Of a DNA stretch of 64,000 bases, positions 25,401 through 37,481 are shown in pieces (positions within the stretch are counted from its first letter, which is position 1; the number at the start of each line of letters is the position of its first letter). The notes under the pieces were generated by a model. The model was not told the DNA's origin. It saw only the letters and a program-made list of their open reading frames with translations, and did no database searches. The DNA is taken from contig JASANG010001685.1 in the NCBI GenBank assembly GCA_030248215.1, forward strand, positions 124,001 through 188,000. The letters run 5' to 3'. A program made the translations under genes and the position numbers. Source of the DNA: Enoplolaimus lenunculus. Taxonomy: Eukaryota; Nematoda; Enoplea; Enoplida; Thoracostomopsidae.

Positions 25401-28400
25401 AACCAGGCAGGAGATGTTGATGACTCTTGAAAATTTTCGAACCTGAATTATTGGAATTGTATATGCATTTTTTTCATAATCGCAGCCTAAAACGAGTTTC
25501 CAAGGTTCAGCAGCTGCACTTATTAGTGACGTGCGATAAAATTTTTTTGCCAATGTCGATTTTACTTTTAATACATGATGCTTTACAAAACAGATATATT
25601 ATTACATTACATCATTATAAACGCGACAACTTGCACCCTAACTACCATGGATGGTAATAAATTTACGATAACGGTTCATTAAAATTTATTTTTGCAAGCA
25701 AGAGACAACACAGTTTCCTTAGCAGGTGAACTAATATACGCCATCAAATGAAATTGATAGCATTCCAACTCAACTCACTGCCAAGTGCAAAAAGTATCGG
25801 CAGAGAATCCTTATTATTTTCCTGTGCCATTTACCTATACTCACGAAAACTGGGTACATCAACATTACTTATGTATTCAGTATTGTGGTTATAAGTTTTT
25901 TAAGCTGGTTACCATAAACCATTTTTCTAGTTTTCAGCGGTTTTGTTATGATTTCAACCCTCTTTGGTTCAAACAACAGATGCGTGAGTTAACGCTGTTC
26001 TGTAATGTTGTTAGGTGGTATCAGTTTCTTAACCTGTCGAGAGTTATTCCTAATTAATTGCAGGCTTATAAGATGATTATATCTGCTGATTGTAGGATAA
26101 CAATGGTGTAGAACGAACTTTTGGAGATGTGGAAGTAACGAAAAAGTACTCACATGTTGATATAGTCCATATGGTAGACGGTTATGATGGAAAACGCGGA
26201 GCTTCAGTAGCTGGTGGCCGGGGTTATTTTCTTAAGGTAACCAGGCTTTTGTTGGAGAAAATATATCTTGTAAGGGTGTAAAATACTTAGAACAGAGATT
26301 TTTTTGTCCAAAATATGGTTTGCGGAAGCTTATTTGTTTTAAATTGACCAATGTGAGTAAACTACGTCAAGGTCTGTGTTGTCGGCTTCGAAGATATGTT
26401 TTAATATTTGTGGCTCACTGTCATGTTTCAGGGCCCTTTAGTATTCCTTGAACAAGCGTGTATCCAGCTTGCGCTACGAATGCTTGCTGATCGTGGTTAC
26501 ACGCCACTGTATACGCCGTTCTTTGTTCGCAAAGATGTGATGCAAGAAGTTGCACAATTGAGCCAATTTGACGAAGAATTGTATAAAGTAATTACACTGT
26601 GTACTGGTAGCAGATCAAACAGCACAAGTCAGTAAATTATCATTAATAAGTTGGTTTGAGGCTCCATTTGTTCGCCCAAAACATTAAATGAAACAGTATA
26701 CGCGTATCACCCGCATACTTCTAGGTTTCCAAGATGTTTAGATACTGTGCTCCCTGGAACGGTTTAAAATGAAAGGCTGCGTCACACATATCCGAACCCG
26801 GAAGCATTTCAAAATACAGAAGATGAATATTTAAAAGCACCAATAAGAGATATGTATTACACACATTCGACAATATGTGATATAGCAACTAGAGTGTGTA
26901 CGAGACATATGGGCGTCTAGTTTCTTTTTATCAATTTAACAGAAGGTGATGGATTAATTTTTTATATGTGAGGTTTATTCCGAAAATTGGTTTTGAAGAA
27001 TGCTGCTATTTTAGGTAACAGGTAAAGGCGCCGATGACCCAAATAAAGTTGAAGAGAAATATTTGATTGCGACTAGCGAACAGCCAATTGCAGCTTTTCA
27101 TCGTGATGAATGGTTACGTGCTGATAGTTTGCCTATACGATATGCTGGAATTTCAACGTGTTTCAGGTGGAAGGTTTTTTGTTTTATTGGACAATTAGCG
27201 AATATACCAAATGACAAAACTACATGCATCAAAATTCTCAATACTTTTAGTAATGTTTATTGTTGAGCAAAGCACAACTCCAAGTCGTGCTCGGAGTTTT
27301 GCGAAGCATTTTATGTTTTGTACTCGGGGCTCGAATGGTGAATGACCGCCCAACAAGAATCTTAGGATTCGATGAATAGATTTTTTAAACTTTTTGATTG
27401 TTATACTGGGGTTTTAAAATTTTAAGCCGTCTACTAGCTACATGCTAATTGGCATAATTGTTTAAACCTAAAGTAGGACTTTTTGCATTATATATTTCAC
27501 TTTATTAGGTTGGCACCAAGGTGCAACCGGAATTCCGATTACCATTACAATTCGATTCAAAATGAGTTCCGATTCCGATTGCACAATCAATCGGGATAGG
27601 AATTTTGAAATTTTAAATCTAATCCTCCTTGTTGCGATATGCTGCATAAAATTTCTCTCGATCAACATTTAAACAGACAAAACTACCATTTTATTTTGAA
27701 AATCTGCGACGTTTTTGAAAACTGTTGTCCGACAGCACTCCGCAGACACCCGAAATCGATATTATATGTTTTAATACAAGTTATCCGTGTGGTCACAAAG
27801 TATGTAGTACCGATTCCGGTATAAATTTGCAATTCCGATTTCGGCGTAATCCAATTTTGCTTCGCACCCTGGTAAGCAAGCAATCTAATTTCAGTACTGA
27901 TGGGTTTTCGGGCGCCAGATATCTGAATAAAATGTTTACAAACTTGCAATAAATGCATGGTTAACTAATAACTGATTTGTACATTAGCTTAATTGGATAA
28001 GAATAAATTAAAACTTTTTAAATTATTCCGCTGATTATTAGGTTTACAAACAAACTAATTTGAGTACTAAACGGGTTTAGGTATGAGGTAATGTTTATTA
28101 ACAACCAAAGCAGATAAATTAATGGCCAGCTACTAAGTTGTTTGCATATTAGCTGTGCCAACTATGGCAGTTGAATTGGGAAATGGGAATATATTATTTG
28201 AGCTCTGATTTTAGTACTAATGTACACATAGCTACTAACTATCTAATTTGCATATTAGCTATGTCAAATAAGGCGGTTGAGTTAAGATATTTTATCATTA
28301 TATAAGCATTTGTGCGCTTCAAATTAGTTAGTTATCCAATAATTAATATGTTGGGTATATGAGCTGTTACAGTAAAGCTATTGTGTTATGTGTACGGGTT

Positions 28401-30532
28401 TAGTATGGAATTGAATGTTGGGAACTATATGATGTTTGAGCGTGGAGAATGTAAATTGTATGTCGAGCTTCGCTCAATACATGTATCGACCATGTTCCGA
28501 CGGTTGAGTTGCGTTTTGCTATTTCAGGCAAGAAGTTGGATCTCACGGTCGCGATACAAGAGGCATTTATCGTGTTCATCAGTTTGAAAAGGTACAATAG
28601 TTCAATTTTTAAAAGAAGATAAGCAAATTAATGTAGTTTAATTACTTTTTAAAATCAACGAATAACTTCGTGCATTATAAATGCTAAACTTCAGAGCACT
28701 TTATTGTGCCGAGTTGTTATGCTTACTTAAGCGGCAGGGTTCTCAAATGAGTGTAGTTAGTGTTAGTTGATAACAGATAGCTTTGAGTTATTTTCGTATA
28801 GCTTTAATCTTTATTTATTTCTTTTTTCAGTGAAATTTCAATTGTTTTCAACTTAGTTTCTTAGTTCACCTTAACGTTTGAAAATTTTTTAGATAAATCG
28901 TAGTCTGGAATTTGAAAAAGTTTTCAAAACCTCGACCATATACGAAATTTTAGGTCGAACAATTTTGTATTACTTCACCAAAAGACAATGAATCGTGGCG
29001 AATGTTTGATGAAATGATTAGTAACGCAGAAGAGTTTGTGCAAACTCTCGAAATACCTTATCGTATTGTCAATATAGTATCAGGTAAATTGGCACGTATA
29101 ACGTTTGATCACTGAGTCAATCTTTTATAAAACTTATTTTTGTAGGCCGATTATTATGGTCGGTGCGTAAGGAACGTGGAACCGATTATTCGGCTTTTTG
29201 GATGTTAAAATTCCGGCTTTGGCAATTTGAATGTTTGTTCTAAGTCTGGTATGTAAGCGAACGTCTTTTGGCATTGTTGCAGAAGTTACGGTTAGGTTAT
29301 GTCGTGCCTTGTTCGCATTGTGTTAATGACTTTGGAATTTTTTTATTTGTGGTTATAGCATTTTGTTATATAGGATCTACAGATGAACGTATGTCTTCTT
29401 ATGTTATCGTTCCAGGTGAACTTAACAATGCGGCGGCGAAAAAGTTTGATTTGGAAGCATGGTTTCCTGGTTCAAAATCGTTTTGCGAGTTAGTTTCTTG
29501 TTCAAATTGTACTGATTATCAAGCACGACGTTTGAAAGTTCGCTACGGACAGACGAAGAAAATGGACGGCCAGGTGAGCACGTGTGCTAAAAAATTTTTT
29601 GATAGGAATTAGGGATGTGCCGATTAATTGGCATTCCCAATAATCGACACATTTTGTGAGTGCCGACATCGTCATTGGAAATAAATTGTCGATGCTTTGC
29701 CGATACTTTTTTCAATTTCAATTGATGGCGCATAGCAGTGCGTGCCCCTGATCATAAAGCTACGACGCCCTTTATGCATAAAACAAACAGTTATTTAAAT
29801 TGTCTTTTCAGGTTGAATACGTTCATATGTTAAACGCAACGATGTGTGCTGTGACTCGTGTTGTCTGTTCCATCCTTGAAAATTGTCAAACTGACGATTG
29901 TGTTCTGATCCCGACAGCCCTTCAGCCATTTATGCCAAAGAGTAACTGTTTTACTATTGTTTTTTGGCTCATGCTAATTATGGGTGCCCCCTATTAAACC
30001 TAAGCCTGAACACAAGTCGACGCTTAAGTCAAACAATGCGCTGTCGTCTCCCCAGTGCGCAGACCTTTACACCTGTCAATTAAGATGGGCGACTGATTTT
30101 ATTTGGTAGACCACACCCAGTAATGTTTAGGCAAGTTAAAAATTCATAAAAGCGTCTAATTCGTGTTTTACCAAACTTTTGTGATACCATTTGTCGATGG
30201 AAACATAAGTAGTTTTTAAGCAACGTTCGTATATATATATGCAGTCTTTTGGCCTCTAACATGTTTCTATTCCATTTCATTATTTTTCTGGTCGAAGCTT
30301 TAGTCCTACTTGAAGCAAGCCTGTGTATCGACACTGCGATTAAGGTAGCTTTATTGCTAGCATGAAGCAAATTTTTTCATAATTCTCAGTTTGTTATCTG
30401 CTTGTTTGTATAGGGTATCACCGACGCATTCCGTTCGTTAAACCCGCACCAATTGATGAAATTGAGAATAAACCGATGAAACAAAAACCTGCAGGCGGCG
30501 GTAGTGAACAGAAGAAAACACGCGAAGAATGA
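22498..30532 (+). CDS. SARS1: Cytosolic seryl-tRNA synthetase, complete
   Basis: Class II aminoacyl-tRNA synthetase that charges tRNA-Ser (and tRNA-Sec) with serine. Twelve exons: 22498-22633, 22892-22962, 24024-24107, 25177-25335, 26096-26236, 26432-26587, 27015-27166, 28528-28591, 28954-29083, 29416-29573, 29812-29941, 30414-30532. Total is 1500 bp and 499 aa, against 514 in human. Start [14 protein letters not shown] matches the family start. The N-terminal tRNA-binding coiled-coil arm runs through exons 1-4. Class II motif 1 lies near [13 protein letters not shown]. Motif 2 spans [17 protein letters not shown] across an intron. Motif 3 is [11 protein letters not shown] in exon 11. The serine-binding loop region EAWFPGS and [12 protein letters not shown] are intact. 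The tail is Lys-rich (KQKPAGGG...KKTREE), as in animal enzymes. The intron at 27167-28527 is enlarged by a dispersed repeat that itself holds a MITE. Confidence 0.97.
22972..23430. repeat. GGATAT-type MITE-like repeat in SARS1 intron 2
   Basis: Starts near GGGACCGGATACCC and includes CCGGAGCCGGATATCCGGTCGCACCCTG at about 23293-23320, the usual end of the family. Homology with the 2748-3598 copy goes on to about 23430. Flanking duplication not identified. Confidence 0.6.
27265..28478. repeat. Dispersed repeat with GAGCGAAGC ends, in SARS1 intron 7
   Basis: Starts GAGCAAAGC...GCGAAGCATTTTATG and ends CGAGCTTCGCTCAATAC. The interior has several diverged copies of a ~110 bp unit: CTAATTTCAG, GGGTTTTCGGG, GTTTACAAAC, CTAATTTGCATATTAGCT. 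It is the same family as 39590-40120 and is interrupted by the MITE at 27519-27872. It accounts for most of this long intron. Confidence 0.7.
27519..27872. mobile_element. hAT-like MITE, GATTCC type, inside another repeat
   Basis: Runs from AAGGTGCAACCGGAATTCCG to TTCGCACCCTGG and carries CCGATTCCGATT units at both ends. It interrupts the 27265-28478 dispersed repeat in SARS1 intron 7. Other GATTCC-type ends are at about 5086-5392, 8030-8105, 45528-45600 and 56428-56500. Confidence 0.65.
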
Positions 30533-31494
30533 AATCTTGGTAAACATGTTCGTTGAGAAAATATGTTTTTCTTGTGATACTGTGTTATGGCCAACCCTGT
30601 GTTTTTCATCGACACCCAGGGTGCAAACTGAATTTCGATTCCGGTTAGAATTTAGTCATAATTGGAATGGTACTTTTGAAGTTCCCATTCGGTTTATTGT
30701 GTATTTTGCGCTTCGCACAATCGTATACTTTACCAATAACACTAAATGCATTGTGTGATCTGCAATCTGAACTGTTCGTTAACCTGGTGTGTATGATTAT
30801 ATTGTTGAATATGCGCGATTGTTTAATATTTTGTTTGTTTTTGAAGTTTTGCGCTTCGATGTACGTTATTAAATCAAAGTAATGTTGTATTCTAGTTGTT
30901 GAGCTATAAATATTTATCAAACGGAGGAAAAAATTGCCAATATAGTTACGATCAGGCTGCAACCGGAAGGGAAAACCCCAGCCAGGGTGCAGAACAGGCC
31001 GTTAGTTTAAACATTGATACCTTTAGACCAAATTTAAAACTCGACTAAATTTTAAGGAACCACATGCAGAAATTCAGCCGGTCCAGAGTTCAATTTTTAC
31101 CAAAGTCGTAGCAGACCTTCGGGTCTACCCTGGCTATCGCTTAGCATAATTTGTTAACATTTTTCGTCAATCTCCAAAATGGAATTAATATTCTTGCATA
31201 TTTTATAACAAAAAACAATTTAGGCTATGAAGACACAGTCGCCGTTTGAGCGCGATTTTGTCAATTTCGGGTCCATATAAAGATCAGGGGCGGTGAGTTT
31301 TTCAACGGGACTGGAACAGAATAAGCTTCAGCTTTAGACTTTTTTTGCTTGGCTTATGCTTAGGCTTACGAATATGCTCAATCTTGAGGCTTAGGAATAT
31401 GCTTATAATACTGTTCCGCCCCTGTTCTTTACATTGGCCAGTTTTCGAAAGCGTTGCCATAAAACTAGCGGGTCTCAAGGGTGCAAACGGAATC

Positions 31495-31615
31495 GCAACT
31501 GTCCCCATTGTCCCGACTGATCCAACTGACCCCATTGTCCCGACCATCTCAACTGTCCAGCTGTCCTAAATATCCTACTGTGCCCAATGCCCTATTGTGC
31601 CAACTTTTCCCACTG
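31495..31615 (+). repeat. Short diverged copy of the 18 bp minisatellite
   Basis: ACTGTCCCCATTGTCCCGAC and ACTGATCCAACTGACCCC units, about six, more diverged than the main array at 35842. Confidence 0.7.
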
Positions 31616-32562
31616 TCCCAATTATATTCATCGTGTGTACTTCTGGTACATTGCTGTGCCGGAACCATGGGACGGCTTTTATAGTAATTGACCGAATAAA
31701 GGGATATTTCCCCTCCCAAAATTTCTCGAGATAAAGTCCCACCGGTTCGTACTTTCGTATTGAGCGTGTTGTATTTTAACGGTCTTGAAGTTTCAAAACA
31801 ATATTCTGTGTGTAGAAGGGTTTTGAATTTCGAGACATTTTTGTGTGCAGGTCCAAAATCGACTGACATAATATGGCTATATGTGATCTGGTCAATCTTG
31901 TTTCCATGGGAGAACACTTGGTACCAAATACTTTTGAAAATTTAAACCTGAACACCAAATATCACAGGAGTTTTCAGTGAGGTCAAATCTGTAAAAAATT
32001 TCAAAATCGTTTCATAGAAGAACCCAGTGCCTAAGCTCAACAGAGTTAGTTTAAGCTTTAGACTAACTTTTTTGCTTAGGCTTAATAGGCTTAGGAATAG
32101 GCTCATCCTTATGTTTAGGTTTAGGCTTAGGAATATGCTTATACTATTGATCCGGCCGTGTTCTATACATGGGACATTATTACGCAGTCTATATACCAGC
32201 TATACATGGATCCTATCTTTTAACTTTGTTTAGGTTTGAGGAATAGTAGGCATTTCTTTATAAAAGCCAAGCGCACCAGGCTGATTTCGCTTGCGTGGAT
32301 TATAAAAATCTGAAACGCAGCAGAAAGTGAGTAACCACCTCTAACTAGGGTTATTTCACCAATAATGTTGCAAAAAAGAAAATTAAAATGATTGTTTAGT
32401 GGAATGTACTGTATTGACCCGAATAAGAGGGGTCCCCATTTTGGGTCCGAATCAATAGGAGTCCGTATCCTTAATAAGAGTCCGTAAGCGAATAGAGTTC
32501 CTAAACCCTAATTAGAGTCCATAAATGTCAATTAACCCTAATTGTATAAATGACTCAAGGAC

Positions 32563-34671
32563 TATAGATGGGCACCGGATATCCGGATACGAAAAATATT
32601 TGGATATGTATCCGAAAAGAAACGTGTAGCCGCATATCCGGATATCCGCCGGATATCCGAAATGCTATTGTCCAAAATTTTTTTTGGAATAATTTGCATG
32701 ATTTTACTACCAAAGTAGCTGGACTGTATCCAAACCTCAGTTAGAATATTAAACCACATTCTTGCATGATTGTTCCATGATGATTTAAAATCTTGATTTC
32801 TTAACTGAAACATATCAATATTCAAAAAACTTCGGATTAGCGAGACATTTATCAGCAGAATTACAACTTCATATTTTTAGTTCATCTTAAAGTTAACTCA
32901 GCCAAGTCGTTGCATCGAACACGCACCGTTATGTACTAAATTTATACCTGTGCGAGAAACAAAATAAACTCAAAACAATGAAATCCATTTAGTTTCTTAT
33001 ACCATAATGAGAATACATGATATAGCCTATAAATGAACACTGGGTATCCGGATTTGAAAAATATCCGGATATGTATTCGAAAAGAAACGTTTATCCGGAT
33101 ATCCGAAATAAATGCTGTGGTGTAAAAAATGTTTTGGAATGCTTTGCATTGTTTCACCGCTAAAATTAGCTGTACGTGACGAAAGGAAATTCTGTATTCA
33201 TTCAGACCTCAGTCAGAGAACTGAACTTCTTCACGATTTTTGTGAATACGTTTTATTTTTTCGGTGTATATTGTTTGTAAAATTAAGAGCTACTGCCAGA
33301 AAAGTTGTTATAATTCAGTATCATATTGAATATTTCTTTTCTTACGTCTTGTTGAATGAATACTGTCATGAGCTCTATCTTGCAGTGGAACTTGCGTTTG
33401 AAACGTAGTTTAGTGTTCGAACGCTTCGTCTTTTGAGTTTGAGATAAATATTAGCCAGATGGCACTATACTTCCGATGACGTCTGGCGCCGTCCGTACGT
33501 ACGGCACTGTACCGTAAAGCACATGAACTTCTACGTGGCAAAAAAATTGGTAGTAAATTAGGTGCGCTAAACAAGTCATCTAACGCAAAAATGACGCAAT
33601 TCAACTCGGCGCGTCACTTTTACACAGTAATGAAAAAATGTACATTTCTGCACTGTTGAGAATACATGTTTGTTTCCACGGCAGTTCATATAAAGATAAC
33701 AAAAGGTTAAAGTATATATTCAAGTTTTAAAAAGTTAAAACTTAATTGAAATCATCAGGGAAGGTTATGAAGATTGAAGTTGGCGTTATGCTCCGATACA
33801 TTAAGACTAATACTAGAGCGGATCTTATAGATTTGGACCAATATTAGTTTTAGTAATGTAACAACCAAAACATATTCCTACGTTTAAACCTCCTCAGCGT
33901 AATGCGGCGTAGGCGTTAAGTCAGAAATTTACTTACATAAAATGATAAGTTGCCTACTATACAATATTTTTCTTCACAAAATTGTTTAGTGTTATAAAAT
34001 GAAAAAGGTTCCTGTTCCCTACCTTAAAATTTCCTCCTCCGAAAATTTTTTTGGGGAAAAATTGCGTTTCAAACATTTACCATCCCTCAACGTGAGAAAT
34101 TTCTGTATCCGCCGCTGAAAGCGAGGCTCCACTAAAAGTTACTTGAGCTGATGTTTGTACGATTTAGCGTAAGATGTTTCAATGTGGTCCATTCTTCTCG
34201 GAACGAAAAACGACTCATGTATACATAGTTCGACGGAAGGGTGACATTCGATGGAATCTCTCCTGCAGCTGTTTAAATCAGGCGGAGGACAAGCCAAATT
34301 AGTTCAATTTCAGGTTGCCAACGCAAGTATTCAGTAGTTTTTAGCAAACTTCAAAACCGAATACCCAGAACTATTGACGCACTTGCTTATAAATAACAAT
34401 TTTTAGAATTGTATCGCTTACGCTCATAACAATCAGCTTGTAGGTCAGGGCACATCCTTTCGAATAACAAGTTAAAACAAGTGTTTATGTTAAGAAACGA
34501 AAATTGAGGTTGGGAAACCCAAAAAAATGCAAAATCGAGTTTCGGATATCCGAAATGTAAAATTTCACTTCGGATATCCGGATATCCGGATATATACGGA
34601 TATCCAGATATCCGGATAAATATCCTTCAAGAATTGCCGGATATGAAAAATATCCGATATACCCATCACTA
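32563..34671. mobile_element. 2.1 kb hAT-like non-autonomous element (GGATAT type) with 8 bp TSD
   Basis: Bounded by the direct repeat TCAAGGAC at 32555-32562 and 34672-34679. The ends are inverted: TATAGATGGGCACCGG on the left, and the right end reads inward as TAGTGATGGGTATATCGG. Both lead into arrays of CGGATATC. TAGTGATGGG-like ends and 8 bp duplications are typical of hAT elements. A second partial copy of the left end lies inside at about 33030-33150, so the interior was duplicated or received a related element. Several ORFs of 60-100 codons exist but no transposase motif was recognised. Confidence 0.8.
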
Positions 34672-35107
34672 TCAAGGACCAAATGATTTGAGTTCGAAAC
34701 TTTAAAGCGTACTTAAATTTTGAAAGTACATTCATAAAGTATATCCTTGAATTATCGCTCAAGCTATTGACACGAGACAAATAAACATTTAATTCAAGGG
34801 ATAATGGCAGTACTGGATATATATTAGTAACGAAGGGCGGCGCAGCGTGGGTTAAAAGTAAATAACAGTCCGTAATCAAATAACTAGGGGGTATCCTCTG
34901 GAGAGGCCAAATAAATATCAGTCCCCCCCTTTTATTGGGGTCAGTACAGTTTTTTTCGTTTTCCGGTTCCGTTTCTGGTATTTTTTCAGATTTCGGTTTC
35001 GGTTACGGTAAGTTGCTCGGTTGCAACCATGCTGCAATTGTTTAAATTAAATAAATATGTAATTCATTCAAAATCTTAAAAAATTTTGTCCCATGTTACC
35101 TCGGTGC

Positions 35108-35317
35108 CCGGGTGCAACCGGAGATGAAAGATGCCGGAGCCGGAGCCGGAGGTGAGGCGAAATTAGGTAGTAAACGATGATGGTTAACTAGTTAATTTTA
35201 TCCAATGCAAAATTTTACTGCCGAAATTGCCCGAATCTCCGACAAAAATTCTACCGGAGCCGAAGCCGCAGGCCAATTTTCTGCCGGAGCCGGAGGCAGA
35301 CCTCTGGTTGTACCCTG
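35108..35317. mobile_element. hAT-like MITE, GGAGCC type, with 8 bp TSD
   Basis: 210 bp element beginning CCGGGTGCAACCGGAG and ending GGTTGTACCCTG, flanked by CTCGGTGC at 35100-35107 and 35318-35325. Subterminal hexamers are GCCGGA/GGAGCC. The core reads GGTGAGGCGAAATTAGGTAG. Another copy is at about 16728-17042, and a left end alone is at 49024. Confidence 0.87.
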
Positions 35318-35375
35318 CTCGGTGCCATCCCAAAATCCCACCGTCCCATCACAAGAATTTGAGGTATGTTGGATT

Positions 35376-35731
35376 GAAAGGTGAGATTTTGGGATGTCGG
35401 GATATGCTCGAAGGTGGAATTTTGGAATTTCAGGATATGGTCGTAGGTGGGATTTTGCGATTTCAGGATTTGGTCGATAGTGGAATTGTGGGATTTCGGG
35501 GTGTAGTAGGAGGTCGGATTTCGGGGCGTAGTAGGAGGTGGGATTTTGGGATTTCGGGATGTGGTTGAACGTGGGATTTTGGAGTTTCGGAATACGGTCG
35601 AAGGTGAAATATCGGGATATATGGTCGATACTGGGATTTTGGGATTTCGAGGTATGGTTAAAGGTGGGATTTTGGGATTTCGGGATATTGTCGAAGGTGA
35701 GATCTTAGAATTCTGGGATTTCAGCATATGA
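35376..35731 (+). repeat. 33 bp minisatellite
   Basis: About eleven imperfect units of GGTGGGATTTTGGGATTTCG followed by GGATATGGTCGAA. Since 33 is a multiple of three, both strands stay open; this explains the 181-codon minus-strand ORF here. Confidence 0.85.
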
Positions 35732-35841
35732 TCGGTCCATGTTACTATAAAAGCCGGCCCAATTTCGCGGGACAGAAATATACCCGGAGTGCACACTTAT
35801 GAGCTCCTGTTTACATATGCACAGGCAGATATATTTACGTT

Positions 35842-36227
35842 TGTCCCAAATGTCCCATCTGTCCCAACTGTCCCATTTGTCCCCTCTGTCCCCTCTGTCC
35901 CAACTGTCCATCTGTCCATCTGTCCCAACTGTATCATCTATGTTCCAACTGTCCCATCTGTCCAAACTGTCCCATCTGTCCCAACTGTTATATTTGTCCC
36001 GCTGTCCCATCTGTCCCAACTGTTCCATCTGTCCCAACTGTCTCATCTGCACCAACTGTCCCATCTGTCCCGTTTGTCCCAACTGTCCCATCTGTACCAT
36101 CTGTTCCAACGGTCCCATCTGTCCCGTTTGTCCCAACTGTCCCAATGTCCCATCTGTCTCATCTGTCCCAACTGTTTCATCTGTCCCAACTGTCCCATCT
36201 GTCCCAACTGTTCCATCCGTCCCAATA
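35842..36227 (+). repeat. 18 bp minisatellite (TGTCCCATCTGTCCCAAC)
   Basis: About 21 units alternating CTGTCCCAA and CTGTCCCAT. The same motif appears as a short diverged array at 31495-31615. It is immediately followed by a CCTAAGCC-rich stretch (36228-36510). Confidence 0.9.
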
Positions 36228-36510
36228 GGCTGCCTAAACCTAAGCCCAAGCCCAAGGCTATTAAGCTTAAGCGCAAGATTTTGGCCAAGGGCCATTTAAG
36301 ATTTAACCTGCGTTTTTATACCATAACCTATTCCAAAATCTTCAGCCTAAGCCTAAAGCCTAAAATTTAGTCCAAAGTTCATTTAAGATGTAAGCTATGT
36401 TCAAACCAAAGCCTATACCTAAAGCATCTGCCTAAACCCAACCCTAAGTCTATGCCATTTACGGTCTAATCTATGTTTAAGCCAAAGCCTGCTCATGAAG
36501 CGTAAGCCTA
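36228..36510 (-). repeat. CTTAGG/CCTAAGC-rich repeat
   Basis: Units of CCTAAGCCCAAG and CCTAAAGCCTA. The same dispersed family, often with GGCTTAGGAATATGCTTA, is at about 3090-3260, 9815-9895, 24920-25030, 31320-31425, 32030-32165, 37000-37060, 46150-46215, 48350-48400 and 61995-62045. Confidence 0.7.
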
Positions 36511-36960
36511 AACCTAGGTCTATTCAATTTTTTATCTGGGAGGGCGGGAGTTTGGGACGGCAACAAGGAATACATGGGCCAAAATTTCTATGCATCGGCC
36601 ATTTTGCTGTAATTTTTTTAAAAAACCAGTGAATATTTGCACGCCTCAATAACAAATGTGTATATCAGCCATGGGTGCAAAAGTATGTCCGTTTCCGGTA
36701 AAAGTCGGTGTCCGTTTCCGTTTATATAGAAATAAACGGAAATTCTGTTTTTTACGATCAAAATTTGTTATAAATCACGCATATTATTATCTCACATTTT
36801 GTTGCCGATATGCTGTACTTGTTCGATATGAAGTAAAAGTTACGAAATTTATCGCTAAAACGTTGCAGTGTATCCGCTATTTTTCTCTAAAATTTGGCAC
36901 AGACCAGCGAATAATTGCATGCGTCAATATTGTAATAGAAAAATACATGTGTTAAACATT

Positions 36961-37131
36961 GGGCAATGTTACTTTAAGGAGCGTAACAGTAGATTAAGCG
37001 TATTCTTAAGCCTAAGCATTGCAAAAATGTTTTCCTAAGCCTAAATGTAAGCAAAAAATTAATCGAGAATCTAAATCAACCCTTTTATGGACCCACCAGA
37101 AACCTGGACGCCACTTAAAGTAACATGGGCC
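36961..37131 (-). mobile_element. Small MITE with GGGCCAATGTTACTTTAA ends
   Basis: 171 bp element: GGGCAATGTTACTTTAAGG at the left and the inverse CTTAAAGTAACATGGGCC at the right, with CTTAAGCCTAAGC units inside. It is the reverse-oriented partner of 49225-49386. It lies about 350 bp downstream of the RPL7A stop. Confidence 0.65.
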
Positions 37132-37481
37132 GAAACTTTTATAATGCAATATCCATTTTCTGATCACTTTCAGTTTACAATCTGGTAAAATTCGCATGGC
37201 AGAACATTTGTCGGAATATCCGGCAATTTCTGTACAGAAATTATTCGTACTCACTTTGCGATGACAACTTTCAAATTTTGTCGACCTCTGGTGTCTTGAC
37301 CCCTTTGCACCCAGATAAATAGACGTTGAAAACAATATTATATTCTGTGCATTAACAAACCTTAGCTATTGCTCTACACGAAATGAAGTCATATAGGTTT
37401 TACTGAAGCAAATCTTTTTGAAATATGTTAACAAAACAAAACAGAGCTATCGTAACGAAACAACGATCTAACGTTCGCAGT

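Larger units (their letters stand above)
30533..37481. other. SARS1-RPL7A intergenic region (repeat block)
   Basis: Convergent 3' ends with 7 kb of repeats between them. Apart from listed items: GATTCC/GGTTCC MITE pieces at 30617-30970, CTTAGG pieces at 31320-31425 and 32030-32165, a GGTTCC-like end near 34950-35020 and a GTTTCC piece at 36665-36960. No host gene recognised. Confidence 0.6.

Noticed and set aside
35251-35796. 181-codon minus-strand ORF with an 11-residue repeat
   Set aside because: Product of the 33 bp minisatellite, with a MITE at its end; no start context, no family.
35705-36295. 196-codon minus-strand ORF and two long plus-strand ORFs over the same bases
   Set aside because: All are read-throughs of the 18 bp minisatellite, whose unit is a multiple of three and free of stops on both strands.
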